Assembly: GCA_902727905.1 (NCBI GenBank)
Contig: CACVAR010000355.1
Location: 1-14,680, forward strand
Direction: 5' to 3'
DNA: 14,680 nt
Origin: an uncultured Sulfurovum sp.
Lineage (GTDB): Bacteria > Campylobacterota > Campylobacteria > Campylobacterales > Sulfurovaceae
Of the stretch, positions 1 through 6,477 are shown piece by piece (position 1 is the stretch's first letter; each line of letters begins with the position of its first letter). Below the pieces are notes generated by a model. It searched no databases, was not told where the DNA came from, and was given only the letters and a program-made list of their open reading frames with translations. The translations under genes were made by a program, and so were the position numbers.

Positions 1-597
1 GTTAAGACGAATAAAACAACGTCTTTAAAAGAAATAAAATCTTTTGTAAGTAAAAAATCTCCTTGGATTACTAAACATTTAGAAAAACAAAAAGTTAAAA
101 AAGTAAATGCGCAGATAGAGACGGGTTCGTTACTTTATTATTTAGGTGAACGCTATTTGGTAAGCGTTGAAGAAGAGCTAGGACTAAAGAAGAGTACGCT
201 AGAGTTTGTTGACTCGACATTTGTTATAAAAACGCATATAGGTATTACACAAGAAGAGATACTTTGGCATATCAATATGTTTTACAAGAAAAAAGCCATG
301 GAATTGATTGAACCTATGGTTGAAGAATGGTCAGCTAAAATGGAATTATTTCCTACATTTGTGGGTTATAGAAAAGCAAAAACACGTTGGGGGTCTTGTA
401 GTTCACGTGATAGAGTTTCATTTTCTTATTACTTAATGAAATTGCCTTTGTCTTTGGTTGAGTATGTCGTGGTTCATGAGTTGGCTCATATAAAACATAA
501 AAACCATTCAGCTGATTTTTGGAGCTTAGTGGAGAGCTATTTGGCAGACTATAAGCAAAAAGAAGAGAAGATTCGAGAATTTGAACGATTATTTTAA
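1..597 (+). CDS. YgjP/DUF45-type zinc metallopeptidase, 5'-truncated
   Basis: The reading frame is open from the first base to the TAA at 595-597, giving 198 residues without an N terminus, so the gene starts before the window. A TTG at 157 could be read as a start, but the residues before it (for example SPWITKHLEKQK at about 20-31 and LYYLGERY at about 45-52) fit the family's N-terminal beta region, so the whole frame is coding. The zinc signature HELAH lies at 475-489, followed by KHKNHSADFW. Upstream are the W-G-S-C-S and SYYLMKLP segments usual for YgjP/SprT-like metallopeptidases. The family is an intracellular minigluzincin-like hydrolase; its physiological substrate is not established. 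The next gene begins 15 bases after the stop, so the two may be cotranscribed. Family assignment is firm; cellular role is unknown. Confidence 0.88.
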   Translation, partial: VKTNKTTSLKEIKSFVSKKSPWITKHLEKQKVKKVNAQIETGSLLYYLGERYLVSVEEELGLKKSTLEFVDSTFVIKTHIGITQEEILWHINMFYKKKAMELIEPMVEEWSAKMELFPTFVGYRKAKTRWGSCSSRDRVSFSYYLMKLPLSLVEYVVVHELAHIKHKNHSADFWSLVESYLADYKQKEEKIREFERLF

Positions 598-612
598 ATC
601 TAAGGAGACAGA

Positions 613-1044
613 ATGACTTATATGGAGTGGTTTAAAGAGCATGGAAAGAAACATGCAGCTATTATGGATAGACTTGGACATTTAAGTAATGATGAGGTTA
701 TTGCTTATTTTAGGTTTGATAATATGGTAAAGAATGAACCTGATTTTTGTGCTTTATACAAAGACAATAAAAAGTGTCATGACCTTGAAGAACTTAATTG
801 TTACTTTTGTGCTTGTCCTAACTTTAGATTTGATGATGAAGGTTGGCAGATGAAAGGAGCAAAGTATTTTTCTTCCTGTAGCATTGACTCGAAAGAAGGG
901 GATGTCTTTGTAACAGAGGATGGTAATCACCAAGACTGTTCTAAGTGTGCTGTACCTCACAGAGAGTCTTATATTCGTAGACACTTTTCTCGCAATTGGT
1001 TTGGTGTTATGGAAAATGTTGTTGACCTAGAGGATGAAGAGTAA
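613..1044 (+). CDS. Cysteine-rich small domain protein (eight Cys)
   Basis: This is a 143-residue soluble protein with no signal peptide or membrane segment. The start is supported by TAAGGAG eight bases before the ATG. Cysteines fall at residues 46, 55, 63, 66, 68, 89, 109 and 112, with the clusters CYFCACP (63-69), SSCS (88-90) and CSKC (109-112) followed by AVPH. This resembles the 'cysteine-rich small domain' proteins (Pfam family of that name, recalled, not searched), which are thought to bind a metal or Fe-S centre. The N-terminal 45 residues look helical and lie outside the domain; the C terminus is acidic. It sits 15 bases after the metallopeptidase gene, suggesting one transcript. 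Its function is unknown. Zinc or iron binding is an inference from cysteine spacing only. Confidence 0.8.
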   Translation: MTYMEWFKEHGKKHAAIMDRLGHLSNDEVIAYFRFDNMVKNEPDFCALYKDNKKCHDLEELNCYFCACPNFRFDDEGWQMKGAKYFSSCSIDSKEGDVFVTEDGNHQDCSKCAVPHRESYIRRHFSRNWFGVMENVVDLEDEE

Positions 1045-1134
1045 AATTTAGTCGAATAAAGGGGTTATTTTCATAATCCACACAACATGTTAAGCATAAT
1101 TTGTGTAAAATCGCGTTTCAAATTAATGCTCATG

Positions 1135-1180
1135 TTTATAACTGAGTAAAATACTAATAAGGATGGTACTCAGTTATGAA
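1135..1180 (+). promoter_or_regulatory. Inverted repeat enclosing the rpmH ribosome binding site
   Basis: ATAACTGAGTA (1138-1148) and TACTCAGTTAT (1167-1177) are perfect reverse complements of 11 bases. With one G-U pair the stem extends to 14 pairs (1135-1148 with 1167-1180). The 18-base loop holds the Shine-Dalgarno sequence AAGGA (about 1159-1163). The rpmH start codon ATG (1176-1178) lies in the right arm. In mRNA this would pair the start codon while exposing the SD, a layout suited to translational control. It works only if transcription starts upstream of about 1135. A TATAAC at 1137-1142 could be a -10 element instead, which would leave the left arm out of the message. Confidence 0.55.
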
Positions 1181-1310
1181 AAGAACTTTTCAACCCCATA
1201 ACACACCAAGAAAAAGAACTCACGGATTTAGAACAAGAATGAAAACTAAAAACGGAAGAAAAGTAATTTCTGCTAGAAGAGCTAAAGGTAGAAAAAGATT
1301 AGCAGTTTAA
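1176..1310 (+). CDS. rpmH: 50S ribosomal protein L34
   Basis: This 44-residue, very basic protein begins MKRTFQPHNTPRKRTHGFR and carries the GFRTRMKTKNGRKVISARRAKGRKRL core, read directly from the sequence; the length is normal for L34. L34 is a small rRNA-binding protein of the large ribosomal subunit. It is followed by rnpA, the near-universal bacterial arrangement, and the two overlap by 13 bases. The ATG is placed by the family start and by an AAGGA about 12 bases upstream, longer than usual spacing. That spacing would be explained if the inverted repeat around this site folds. The upstream 131 bases hold no other gene. Confidence 0.97.
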   Translation: MKRTFQPHNTPRKRTHGFRTRMKTKNGRKVISARRAKGRKRLAV

Positions 1311-1639
1311 AACATTTTAGTAGTGTTAAAACTACTAAGGAGTTCAATCAGATTTATAAAAAATCTAAAACTGTACATACTTCACAGTTTGTACTTTTTT
1401 TTCAGTCTTCTGAAGAAGAGTACAAACTTGGGATAGTTGCTAGCAAAAAAGTTGGTAATGCTGTCCACCGTAATCGAGCTAAACGACTTCTTCGCGCTCA
1501 TTTTTTAAACTCCATTGACAACTTGAAATTTGGTAAATATATACTCGTAGCCAAACCTAATTTACTTACAAGTGAGTATAATAAAACCACCCATGAAATA
1601 TTTAAAGCTTTAACACGTTTAAAAGCCTTTAACAAATGA
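1298..1639 (+). CDS. rnpA: Ribonuclease P protein component, probable ATT start
   Basis: RnpA is the basic protein cofactor of RNase P, which trims the 5' leader of precursor tRNAs. The frame 1292-1639 follows a TAG at 1289-1291 and encodes KTTKEFNQIYKKSK, then FVLFF, then LGIVASKKVGNAVHRNRAKR with the diagnostic RNR motif, and ends LKAFNK. No ATG, GTG or TTG occurs in frame before the conserved core; the first TTG lies past the RNR motif. The ATT at 1298 gives 113 residues, normal for RnpA. Read from there, ISSLKHFSSVKTTKEF lines up without gaps with the start of B. subtilis RnpA (MSHLKKRNRLKKNEDF, from memory), and AAAGG (1284-1288) lies nine bases upstream. It overlaps rpmH by 13 bases. 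The alternative is a missing A near 1331, which would allow a GTG start at 1323. The gene is certain; the start is not. Confidence 0.9.
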   Translation: MSSLKHFSSVKTTKEFNQIYKKSKTVHTSQFVLFFQSSEEEYKLGIVASKKVGNAVHRNRAKRLLRAHFLNSIDNLKFGKYILVAKPNLLTSEYNKTTHEIFKALTRLKAFNK

Positions 1640-1768
1640 TATTCTCAAACACTTTTTGATATAATTTTCTTACTAATTAAATATAATTCTTAAAATATTA
1701 ATATAATTTAACATCTAAGCTAGATTTTTACTTAATATTATCAAAGAAATTAAAAAAGGTACTCTCTA
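1640..1768 (+). promoter_or_regulatory. AT-rich rnpA-yidC spacer with several TATAAT sequences
   Basis: These 129 bases are almost wholly A and T and encode nothing recognisable. TATAAT occurs at 1660-1665, 1682-1687 and 1702-1707, so a promoter for yidC is likely, but no -35 hexamer is well placed and the composition alone makes such hexamers common. In many bacteria yidD occupies this position; there is no trace of it here. Confidence 0.35.
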
Positions 1769-3391
1769 GTGGAACAACAATCTGATCTTCAAAAACGGCT
1801 ATTACTCGCATTAACTCTGTCTTTTATTGTATTTATAGCTTTTGATTTATTTATGCCAAAACCAGTTAAACCCCTTGATGCTAACGCAACAGCACAAACA
1901 GTTCAAAGTGAGCAAAGTGCTCCTCAAGCTGTAGCTACCAATAATAGTGCGCCTATAGCTAACAATAATGCTCCTGCAATATCAACTACTGAACCTGTAA
2001 AGGCTCCAGCTTTAGCACCTCTTGCTACTGTTGATGCCCTGACCGTAGTGAAGTCTGATAAATTTATCTATAGTATAGATCAACTGGGACGTATAGCTCA
2101 AGTTACTATGTTGGAAAAGAAGTATGAATATGAAGGTGAAAAGTTACAGCTTCTAAATCCAAATTGGGTTAAACCTTTAGAAATTCGTTTTTCTGATGCA
2201 GATTTAAATGCTGAAGCACTTAAAACACCGTATACAACCACAACTTCAACAGTTGACTTAGAGAGTGGAGATACGAAAGTTGTCTTAACTCAAAAGTTAA
2301 GCAAAACAACCGTAACTAAAGAAATTATTTTTTATAAAGATGGACACTATGATTTAAATATTAATCTTTCTACAGCTGAAGCATATTTTGTAATGCCTGG
2401 GCGTAGACCAGATGCTGACCATACAATTTACTTGGTTAATCAAGGGGCAATGCTTAAAAAGACTAATAGCGAAATTCAAATCCTTGAAGATGGTGATGTA
2501 GACGAAAAATTAAATGGTGTAAATGTAGATTTTGCCTCATCATTTGATAGATATTTTGCTTCTATTTTATATGACTTTGATAGACCATTAAAAGTTTATA
2601 CTCAGATTACAAGAGATGATAATGCTCTGGTATTTATTCAGGGTGAACAGTCTTTTGCATTACACGGTTACCTTGGACCAAAAGAATCTACTGTTTTAGC
2701 GAATATTAACCCTAAGTTAACAGACGCAATCGAGTATGGTGTTATTACTTTCTTTGCTAAGCCACTTTTTGCACTACTTGAGTGGTTTCATGACTCAGTT
2801 GGTAACTGGGGTTGGGCAATTGTTTTAGTAACACTACTCATTAAACTGGTCCTTTTCCCTCTTTCATACAAAGGTATGATGTCTATGCAAAAGCTTAAAG
2901 ACCTTGCACCTCAGATGAAAGAGATTAAGGATAAACACGGTAAAGATCCACAAAAAATGAACATGAAAATGATGGAGATGTATAAGAAAGAAGGTGCTAA
3001 TCCAATGGGTGGATGTCTTCCAATGTTAATGCAAATTCCAATTTTCTTTGCTATCTATCGAGTTTTACTTAATGCTGTTGAACTTCAAGGTGCTGAATGG
3101 GCATTATGGATTACTGATTTATCTATTAAAGATCCATATTTCGTCTTACCAATATTAATGGGTGCATCTATGTGGTATCAGCAAAAACTTACACCAAATA
3201 CAATGACTGACCCAATGCAACAGAAAATTTTCCAGTGGTTACCAGTAGTTATGACTATATTCTTTTTAACATTCCCTGCAGGGCTTGTACTTTACTGGTT
3301 AGTGAACAACTTATTTACTATTGCACAACAATTTATTATTAACAGTGCTTACGAAAAACAAAAAGCTGCTAAAGCAGCATTAAGAAAATAA
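1769..3391 (+). CDS. yidC: Membrane protein insertase YidC
   Basis: YidC inserts and folds inner-membrane proteins, alone or with SecYEG. The start is a GTG with AAAAAAGG nine bases upstream, giving 540 residues, the usual length for Gram-negative YidC. There is an N-terminal anchor at about 11-29, a low-complexity Ala/Asn/Thr/Pro linker at about 38-90, and a large periplasmic beta domain to about 325. The conserved core follows: WGWAIVLVTLLIKLVLFPLS (347-366), NPMGGCLPMLMQIPIFFAIY (411-430), and the last membrane segments at about 457-475 and 490-520 with FPAGLVLYWLVNN. Lys359 sits where E. coli has the groove Arg366 (positional inference). The tail is basic, as expected for contact with the ribosome. 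It lies upstream of jag with a 24-base gap, the standard order. Confidence 0.97.
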   Translation: MEQQSDLQKRLLLALTLSFIVFIAFDLFMPKPVKPLDANATAQTVQSEQSAPQAVATNNSAPIANNNAPAISTTEPVKAPALAPLATVDALTVVKSDKFIYSIDQLGRIAQVTMLEKKYEYEGEKLQLLNPNWVKPLEIRFSDADLNAEALKTPYTTTTSTVDLESGDTKVVLTQKLSKTTVTKEIIFYKDGHYDLNINLSTAEAYFVMPGRRPDADHTIYLVNQGAMLKKTNSEIQILEDGDVDEKLNGVNVDFASSFDRYFASILYDFDRPLKVYTQITRDDNALVFIQGEQSFALHGYLGPKESTVLANINPKLTDAIEYGVITFFAKPLFALLEWFHDSVGNWGWAIVLVTLLIKLVLFPLSYKGMMSMQKLKDLAPQMKEIKDKHGKDPQKMNMKMMEMYKKEGANPMGGCLPMLMQIPIFFAIYRVLLNAVELQGAEWALWITDLSIKDPYFVLPILMGASMWYQQKLTPNTMTDPMQQKIFQWLPVVMTIFFLTFPAGLVLYWLVNNLFTIAQQFIINSAYEKQKAAKAALRK

Positions 3392-3415
3392 AATTTATAT
3401 GCCCGGGAGAGCAAC

Positions 3416-4324
3416 ATGGAAATGAAAAGAATTGAAGCTGATACGTTAGAAGAAGCTTACAGTAAGGCAGCGAAGGAGCTGTCTTGTTCTGTAACTGAGA
3501 TTAACTATGAAATAGTTCAGCACCCAACAACTGGTATGATGGGTTTATTTAAAAAGACAGCCATAATTATTGCTGTAAAAAAAATAGTTCCTCCTACTAA
3601 AGAAGAGAGAGTTGAAAAAGAAAAAGAAGTAGTGAAACCTAAAGAAAAAGTTTCAAAAATATCTAATAATATTACTAAGACACCGAAAAAGAAGCCAAAA
3701 GAAACTGTTAAAACTAATAAGAAAGTAAATACAGTAGTTAAAAATGAAGATAGTATTGTTGATGAATTTTTTACTACTAGTGATACTAGTAGTAAAAATG
3801 ATATTAAAGTAAATAAAGCTGTTGATGTAGCTTTTGATGATGATAGAGAGACTCCTGAAAATAGAGATCTTTCGATAGAAATTGAAAAGAAGATTCAAGG
3901 TCTTATGAAAGCAGGGTGTTTCGAGATTGATACGGTAGAAGTAGATGTCTTTAATGGTATTGCTCATATCTTTATAGATGGAGATGATGCTGCCTTACTT
4001 ATTGGAAAAGAAGGTTATAGATATAATGCACTTTCATATATGTTATTTAATTGGATAAATGCTCAGTATAACTTATATATTAAACTTGAGATTGCTGAGT
4101 TTATTCAAGCACAAGAAGAGATGATAGATAATTATTTAAAACCAATAGCAGAACATATTAGAGAGAATGGAAAAGGTAAAACAAAACCTCTTGATGGTAT
4201 TTTAGTTCAGATTGCATTAGAGAAACTTCGTGCCATGTTCCCTAATAAATATATCGCTATTAAAACAGGTAAAGATGGTAAGAAGTTTATTATTATTAAT
4301 GACTTCAATACTAGAAAAAACTAA
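3416..4324 (+). CDS. jag: Jag/KhpB-like RNA-binding protein
   Basis: The protein has 302 residues. A Jag-N domain (about 3-56, containing GMMGLFKK) is followed by a long Lys/Glu/Asn/Thr-rich, probably disordered linker (about 57-150). A KH domain with the GxxG loop GKEG (197-200) follows, and a C-terminal domain from about 232 takes the place of R3H. The usual R3H signature with its Arg-x3-His is not visible; the region reads DGILVQIALEKLRAMFPNKY, so the domain looks degenerate. In Firmicutes the family (KhpB/EloR) binds RNA and affects cell elongation; in this lineage the role is not established. The ATG follows GGGAG; a second in-frame ATG two codons later is a possible alternative. The gene is cotranscribed with yidC by position, and mnmE starts 14 bases after the stop. 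Confidence 0.9.
   Translation: MEMKRIEADTLEEAYSKAAKELSCSVTEINYEIVQHPTTGMMGLFKKTAIIIAVKKIVPPTKEERVEKEKEVVKPKEKVSKISNNITKTPKKKPKETVKTNKKVNTVVKNEDSIVDEFFTTSDTSSKNDIKVNKAVDVAFDDDRETPENRDLSIEIEKKIQGLMKAGCFEIDTVEVDVFNGIAHIFIDGDDAALLIGKEGYRYNALSYMLFNWINAQYNLYIKLEIAEFIQAQEEMIDNYLKPIAEHIRENGKGKTKPLDGILVQIALEKLRAMFPNKYIAIKTGKDGKKFIIINDFNTRKN
3768..3798 (+). repeat. Perfect 14-bp inverted repeat inside jag
   Basis: TTTTTACTACTAGT (3768-3781) and ACTAGTAGTAAAAA (3785-3798) are exact reverse complements separated by GAT. The repeat lies in codons for the disordered linker (about FFTTSDTSSKN). It has no uridine tract on the GC side and little GC, so it does not look like an ordinary terminator. Confidence 0.85.
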
Positions 4325-4339
4325 AAGTTTAAGCTTTTA
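4322..4339 (+). promoter_or_regulatory. Small hairpin spanning the jag stop and mnmE start
   Basis: TAAAAG (4322-4327) pairs with CTTTTA (4334-4339) over a TTTAAG loop. The left arm includes the jag stop codon and the right arm ends on the A of the mnmE ATG. No Shine-Dalgarno-like AGGA/GGAG precedes mnmE, so its translation may depend on coupling to jag. The stem is short and AT-rich, so the structure itself is uncertain. Confidence 0.3.
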
Positions 4340-5679
4340 TGTCTAGTACCATTACTGCCATTGCTACGGCAAATGGCATTTCCTCTATTTCTATCATACG
4401 TGTTTCTGGTGAGTTGTCACTGGAACTTGCACAACGAATTTCCAAAAAAGAAAATATTATTCCAAGACATGCTCATTTATCTTCTCTTTACAATAAAGAA
4501 GAGGATTTAATTGATCAAGCTATTATGATTTATTTTAAAAACCCTTATTCTTTTACTGGTGAAGATATTGTTGAGTTTCAATGCCATGGGGGTATGATTG
4601 TGGCACAAGAAATTTTAGAAACACTTGTCTCTCATGGTGCACGGCTTGCACTTCCTGGTGAGTTTTCTAAACGCGCTTTTTTAAATGGAAAAATCGATTT
4701 AACAAAAGCTGAAGCCATTGCTAAACTTATTGAGGCTAAATCTGTTGATGCAGCGAAGATTTTAGCCAAACAGTTAAAAGGTGATCTAAAAGAGTTTGTT
4801 GATGATAGCAGAGAGGCTATGTTAAGAGCTACTGCTTATTCTGAAGTTATGATTGATTATGCTGAAGAAGACATACCCAGCGATATTTTAGAAAACATCG
4901 TTAAGCAGTTAGACAGTTTAGTGTTAAAAATAGAAAATATTGTCGATACAAGCCATAGACGTAAAGGATTGATAGAAGGCTTTAGGGTTGCAATTATAGG
5001 TAAGCCTAATGTTGGTAAGAGTTCACTCCTAAATGGTTTTCTAGCACAGGAGAGAGCTATTGTTTCTGATATTGCAGGAACAACACGTGATACGATTGAA
5101 GAGCAAGTAAGAATTGGAACACATATTATTCGTCTCATTGATACAGCTGGAATACGTGATGCACGAGACAGCATTGAAAAAATAGGAGTTGAACGCTCGT
5201 TAGAATCTATAAAAGATGCTGATGTAGTCATTGCTCTTTTTGATTTGAGTAGAGAGTTTGATGATGAAGATGCAAAAATAGTTGAAATTATTGAAAAAAT
5301 AGAGGATAAAGAAGTTATTGTGACTTTGAATAAGTCAGATTTAGAACCTCAACTAAATTTACAGAAACTCCAAAGTTTTAGTACCATTGATGTTTCTGCA
5401 AAAAGTGACTTTAGAAACTTGACTAAGAAGCTAGAAGATTTTTTTAATAGCATAGGTAACGATGAAGAGCTAATGCTCATTTCGACTCGTCAAATTGAAG
5501 CAGTTGTAAAAACTAAAAAAGCCATTTTGGAAGCCAAAGAACCACTGCTTAGAGGTGAATTAGAATTCTTTTCTTATCATCTGCAAGATGCGATTACAGC
5601 CCTTAGCTCTATTTCTAAACCATATGATTCTGAAGAAATTTTAGATAAAATGTTTGGAGAATTCTGTTTAGGAAAATAG
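4339..5679 (+). CDS. mnmE: tRNA uridine-5-carboxymethylaminomethyl(34) synthesis GTPase MnmE
   Basis: With MnmG, MnmE modifies the wobble uridine U34 of several tRNAs, using methylene-tetrahydrofolate and GTP. The 446-residue protein shows the N-terminal folate-binding domain (about 1-118, with TITAIAT, SFTGEDIVEFQCHGG and ALPGEFSKRAFLNGK) and a helical domain. The GTPase domain has G1 GKPNVGKS (221-228), G2 GTTRDT (247-252), G3 DTAG (268-271) and G4 NKSD (331-334). The C terminus is FCLGK, carrying the catalytic cysteine of the family's FC(I/L/V)GK end. Length and motifs are complete. It starts 14 bases after jag with no clear SD. The following lipoprotein gene begins 18 bases after the stop and is probably cotranscribed. 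Confidence 0.98.
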   Translation: MSSTITAIATANGISSISIIRVSGELSLELAQRISKKENIIPRHAHLSSLYNKEEDLIDQAIMIYFKNPYSFTGEDIVEFQCHGGMIVAQEILETLVSHGARLALPGEFSKRAFLNGKIDLTKAEAIAKLIEAKSVDAAKILAKQLKGDLKEFVDDSREAMLRATAYSEVMIDYAEEDIPSDILENIVKQLDSLVLKIENIVDTSHRRKGLIEGFRVAIIGKPNVGKSSLLNGFLAQERAIVSDIAGTTRDTIEEQVRIGTHIIRLIDTAGIRDARDSIEKIGVERSLESIKDADVVIALFDLSREFDDEDAKIVEIIEKIEDKEVIVTLNKSDLEPQLNLQKLQSFSTIDVSAKSDFRNLTKKLEDFFNSIGNDEELMLISTRQIEAVVKTKKAILEAKEPLLRGELEFFSYHLQDAITALSSISKPYDSEEILDKMFGEFCLGK

Positions 5680-5697
5680 AGTAAATTAGGAGATAAT

Positions 5698-6441
5698 ATG
5701 ATAAATAAAACAATTAAGTATTCATTACTTTCGATTAGTATTTTGGCTTTTTCAGCTTGTAGTAGTGGACGAACCATTATGATTAATCAAGATACAGTTC
5801 AACCAACTGAACGACCAGCTACTACTGTGCCAAATAAAAGACCGGAAATAAAAGAAGAAATTTTATTGGGTAATAATTCTAAAAATCCAAATAATGGAAC
5901 GCTTGGTAATAGAGTTGACGTACCTCTAAATAATCCTATGTTAGGTGATATGATATACAATGAGGGTGAAGAAAATATTATAGAAGAGCCAGTAGTTCGT
6001 AGTAAAAATGAAGTTATTGAAAGAATGCCTTTTCCCGTTGGTGAATATAAATATGTGAAGAAAAAAGGTAGAAGTACTGTCTCTGGTACAATCTATTTAG
6101 AAAATGCTCATACTTCTTTGAAAGTTAAGGGTCAAAAAATTAAGCTATGGTTAAACCCTGTCACTTCTTATTCTAGACAATGGTATCATGAAAGTTATTT
6201 GGGTGGTTACAAACTTTCAAAAACAGATAAAAGACTTTACAATTACTTGAAGTTTACCTACTCAAATAGTGCTGGAAAGTTTAATTTCTTTGGTGTACCT
6301 AGTGGAGACTATTATTTAACTGGTAGTATATCTTGTGCCCAAGAGTGTGGTTTTAGTCAACGAAAGTCTATTCGTTTAGTAAGAGAAATTTCAGTAGGTT
6401 CTGGTGTAACAACCGTTGACCTAATGAAGCATGTACCATAA
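5698..6441 (+). CDS. Lipoprotein with carboxypeptidase-regulatory-like domain
   Basis: The start is set by TTAGGAG seven bases before the ATG. Residues 1-20 form a lipoprotein signal ending AFSA with Cys21 next, followed by SSG; Phe at the -3 position is less common but tolerated. Residues about 22-110 are rich in Asn, Pro, Glu and Thr and look like an unstructured tether. From about 118 to the end a beta-rich domain appears, with STVSGTIYLEN (126-136) and SNSAGKFNFFGVPSGDYYL (189-207), the pattern of carboxypeptidase-regulatory/transthyretin-like folds. Two cysteines (213, 217) in that domain may form a disulfide. It is presumably anchored in a membrane and exposed to the periplasm or surface. 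The specific family is not recognised and the role is unknown. It closes the rpmH-to-mnmE block, as a terminator follows at once. Confidence 0.8.
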   Translation: MINKTIKYSLLSISILAFSACSSGRTIMINQDTVQPTERPATTVPNKRPEIKEEILLGNNSKNPNNGTLGNRVDVPLNNPMLGDMIYNEGEENIIEEPVVRSKNEVIERMPFPVGEYKYVKKKGRSTVSGTIYLENAHTSLKVKGQKIKLWLNPVTSYSRQWYHESYLGGYKLSKTDKRLYNYLKFTYSNSAGKFNFFGVPSGDYYLTGSISCAQECGFSQRKSIRLVREISVGSGVTTVDLMKHVP

Positions 6442-6464
6442 AGAGGTTTTAGAACCTCTTTTTT
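6440..6464 (+). terminator. Intrinsic terminator after the lipoprotein gene
   Basis: AAAGAGGTT (6440-6448) pairs perfectly with AACCTCTTT (6453-6461) over a TTAG loop, and the right arm runs into a six-T stretch (6459-6464). The left arm overlaps the lipoprotein stop codon. Read the other way the hairpin has no U tract, so it should mainly stop + strand transcription before the convergent dut gene. Confidence 0.85.
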
Positions 6465-6477
6465 AGGTTTTAGTTTT

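Noticed and set aside
157..597. TTG at 157 as the true start of the metallopeptidase
   Set aside because: The frame is open to base 1 and the residues before 157 fit the family, so the gene is truncated by the window and not initiated at 157.
754..984. Minus-strand open frame of 76 residues opposite the Cys-rich gene
   Set aside because: No ribosome binding site, and it lies fully within a well-supported gene; it is an antisense shadow.
3653..3967. Minus-strand 104-residue frame in jag
   Set aside because: It arises from the AT-rich linker of jag and has no start signals.
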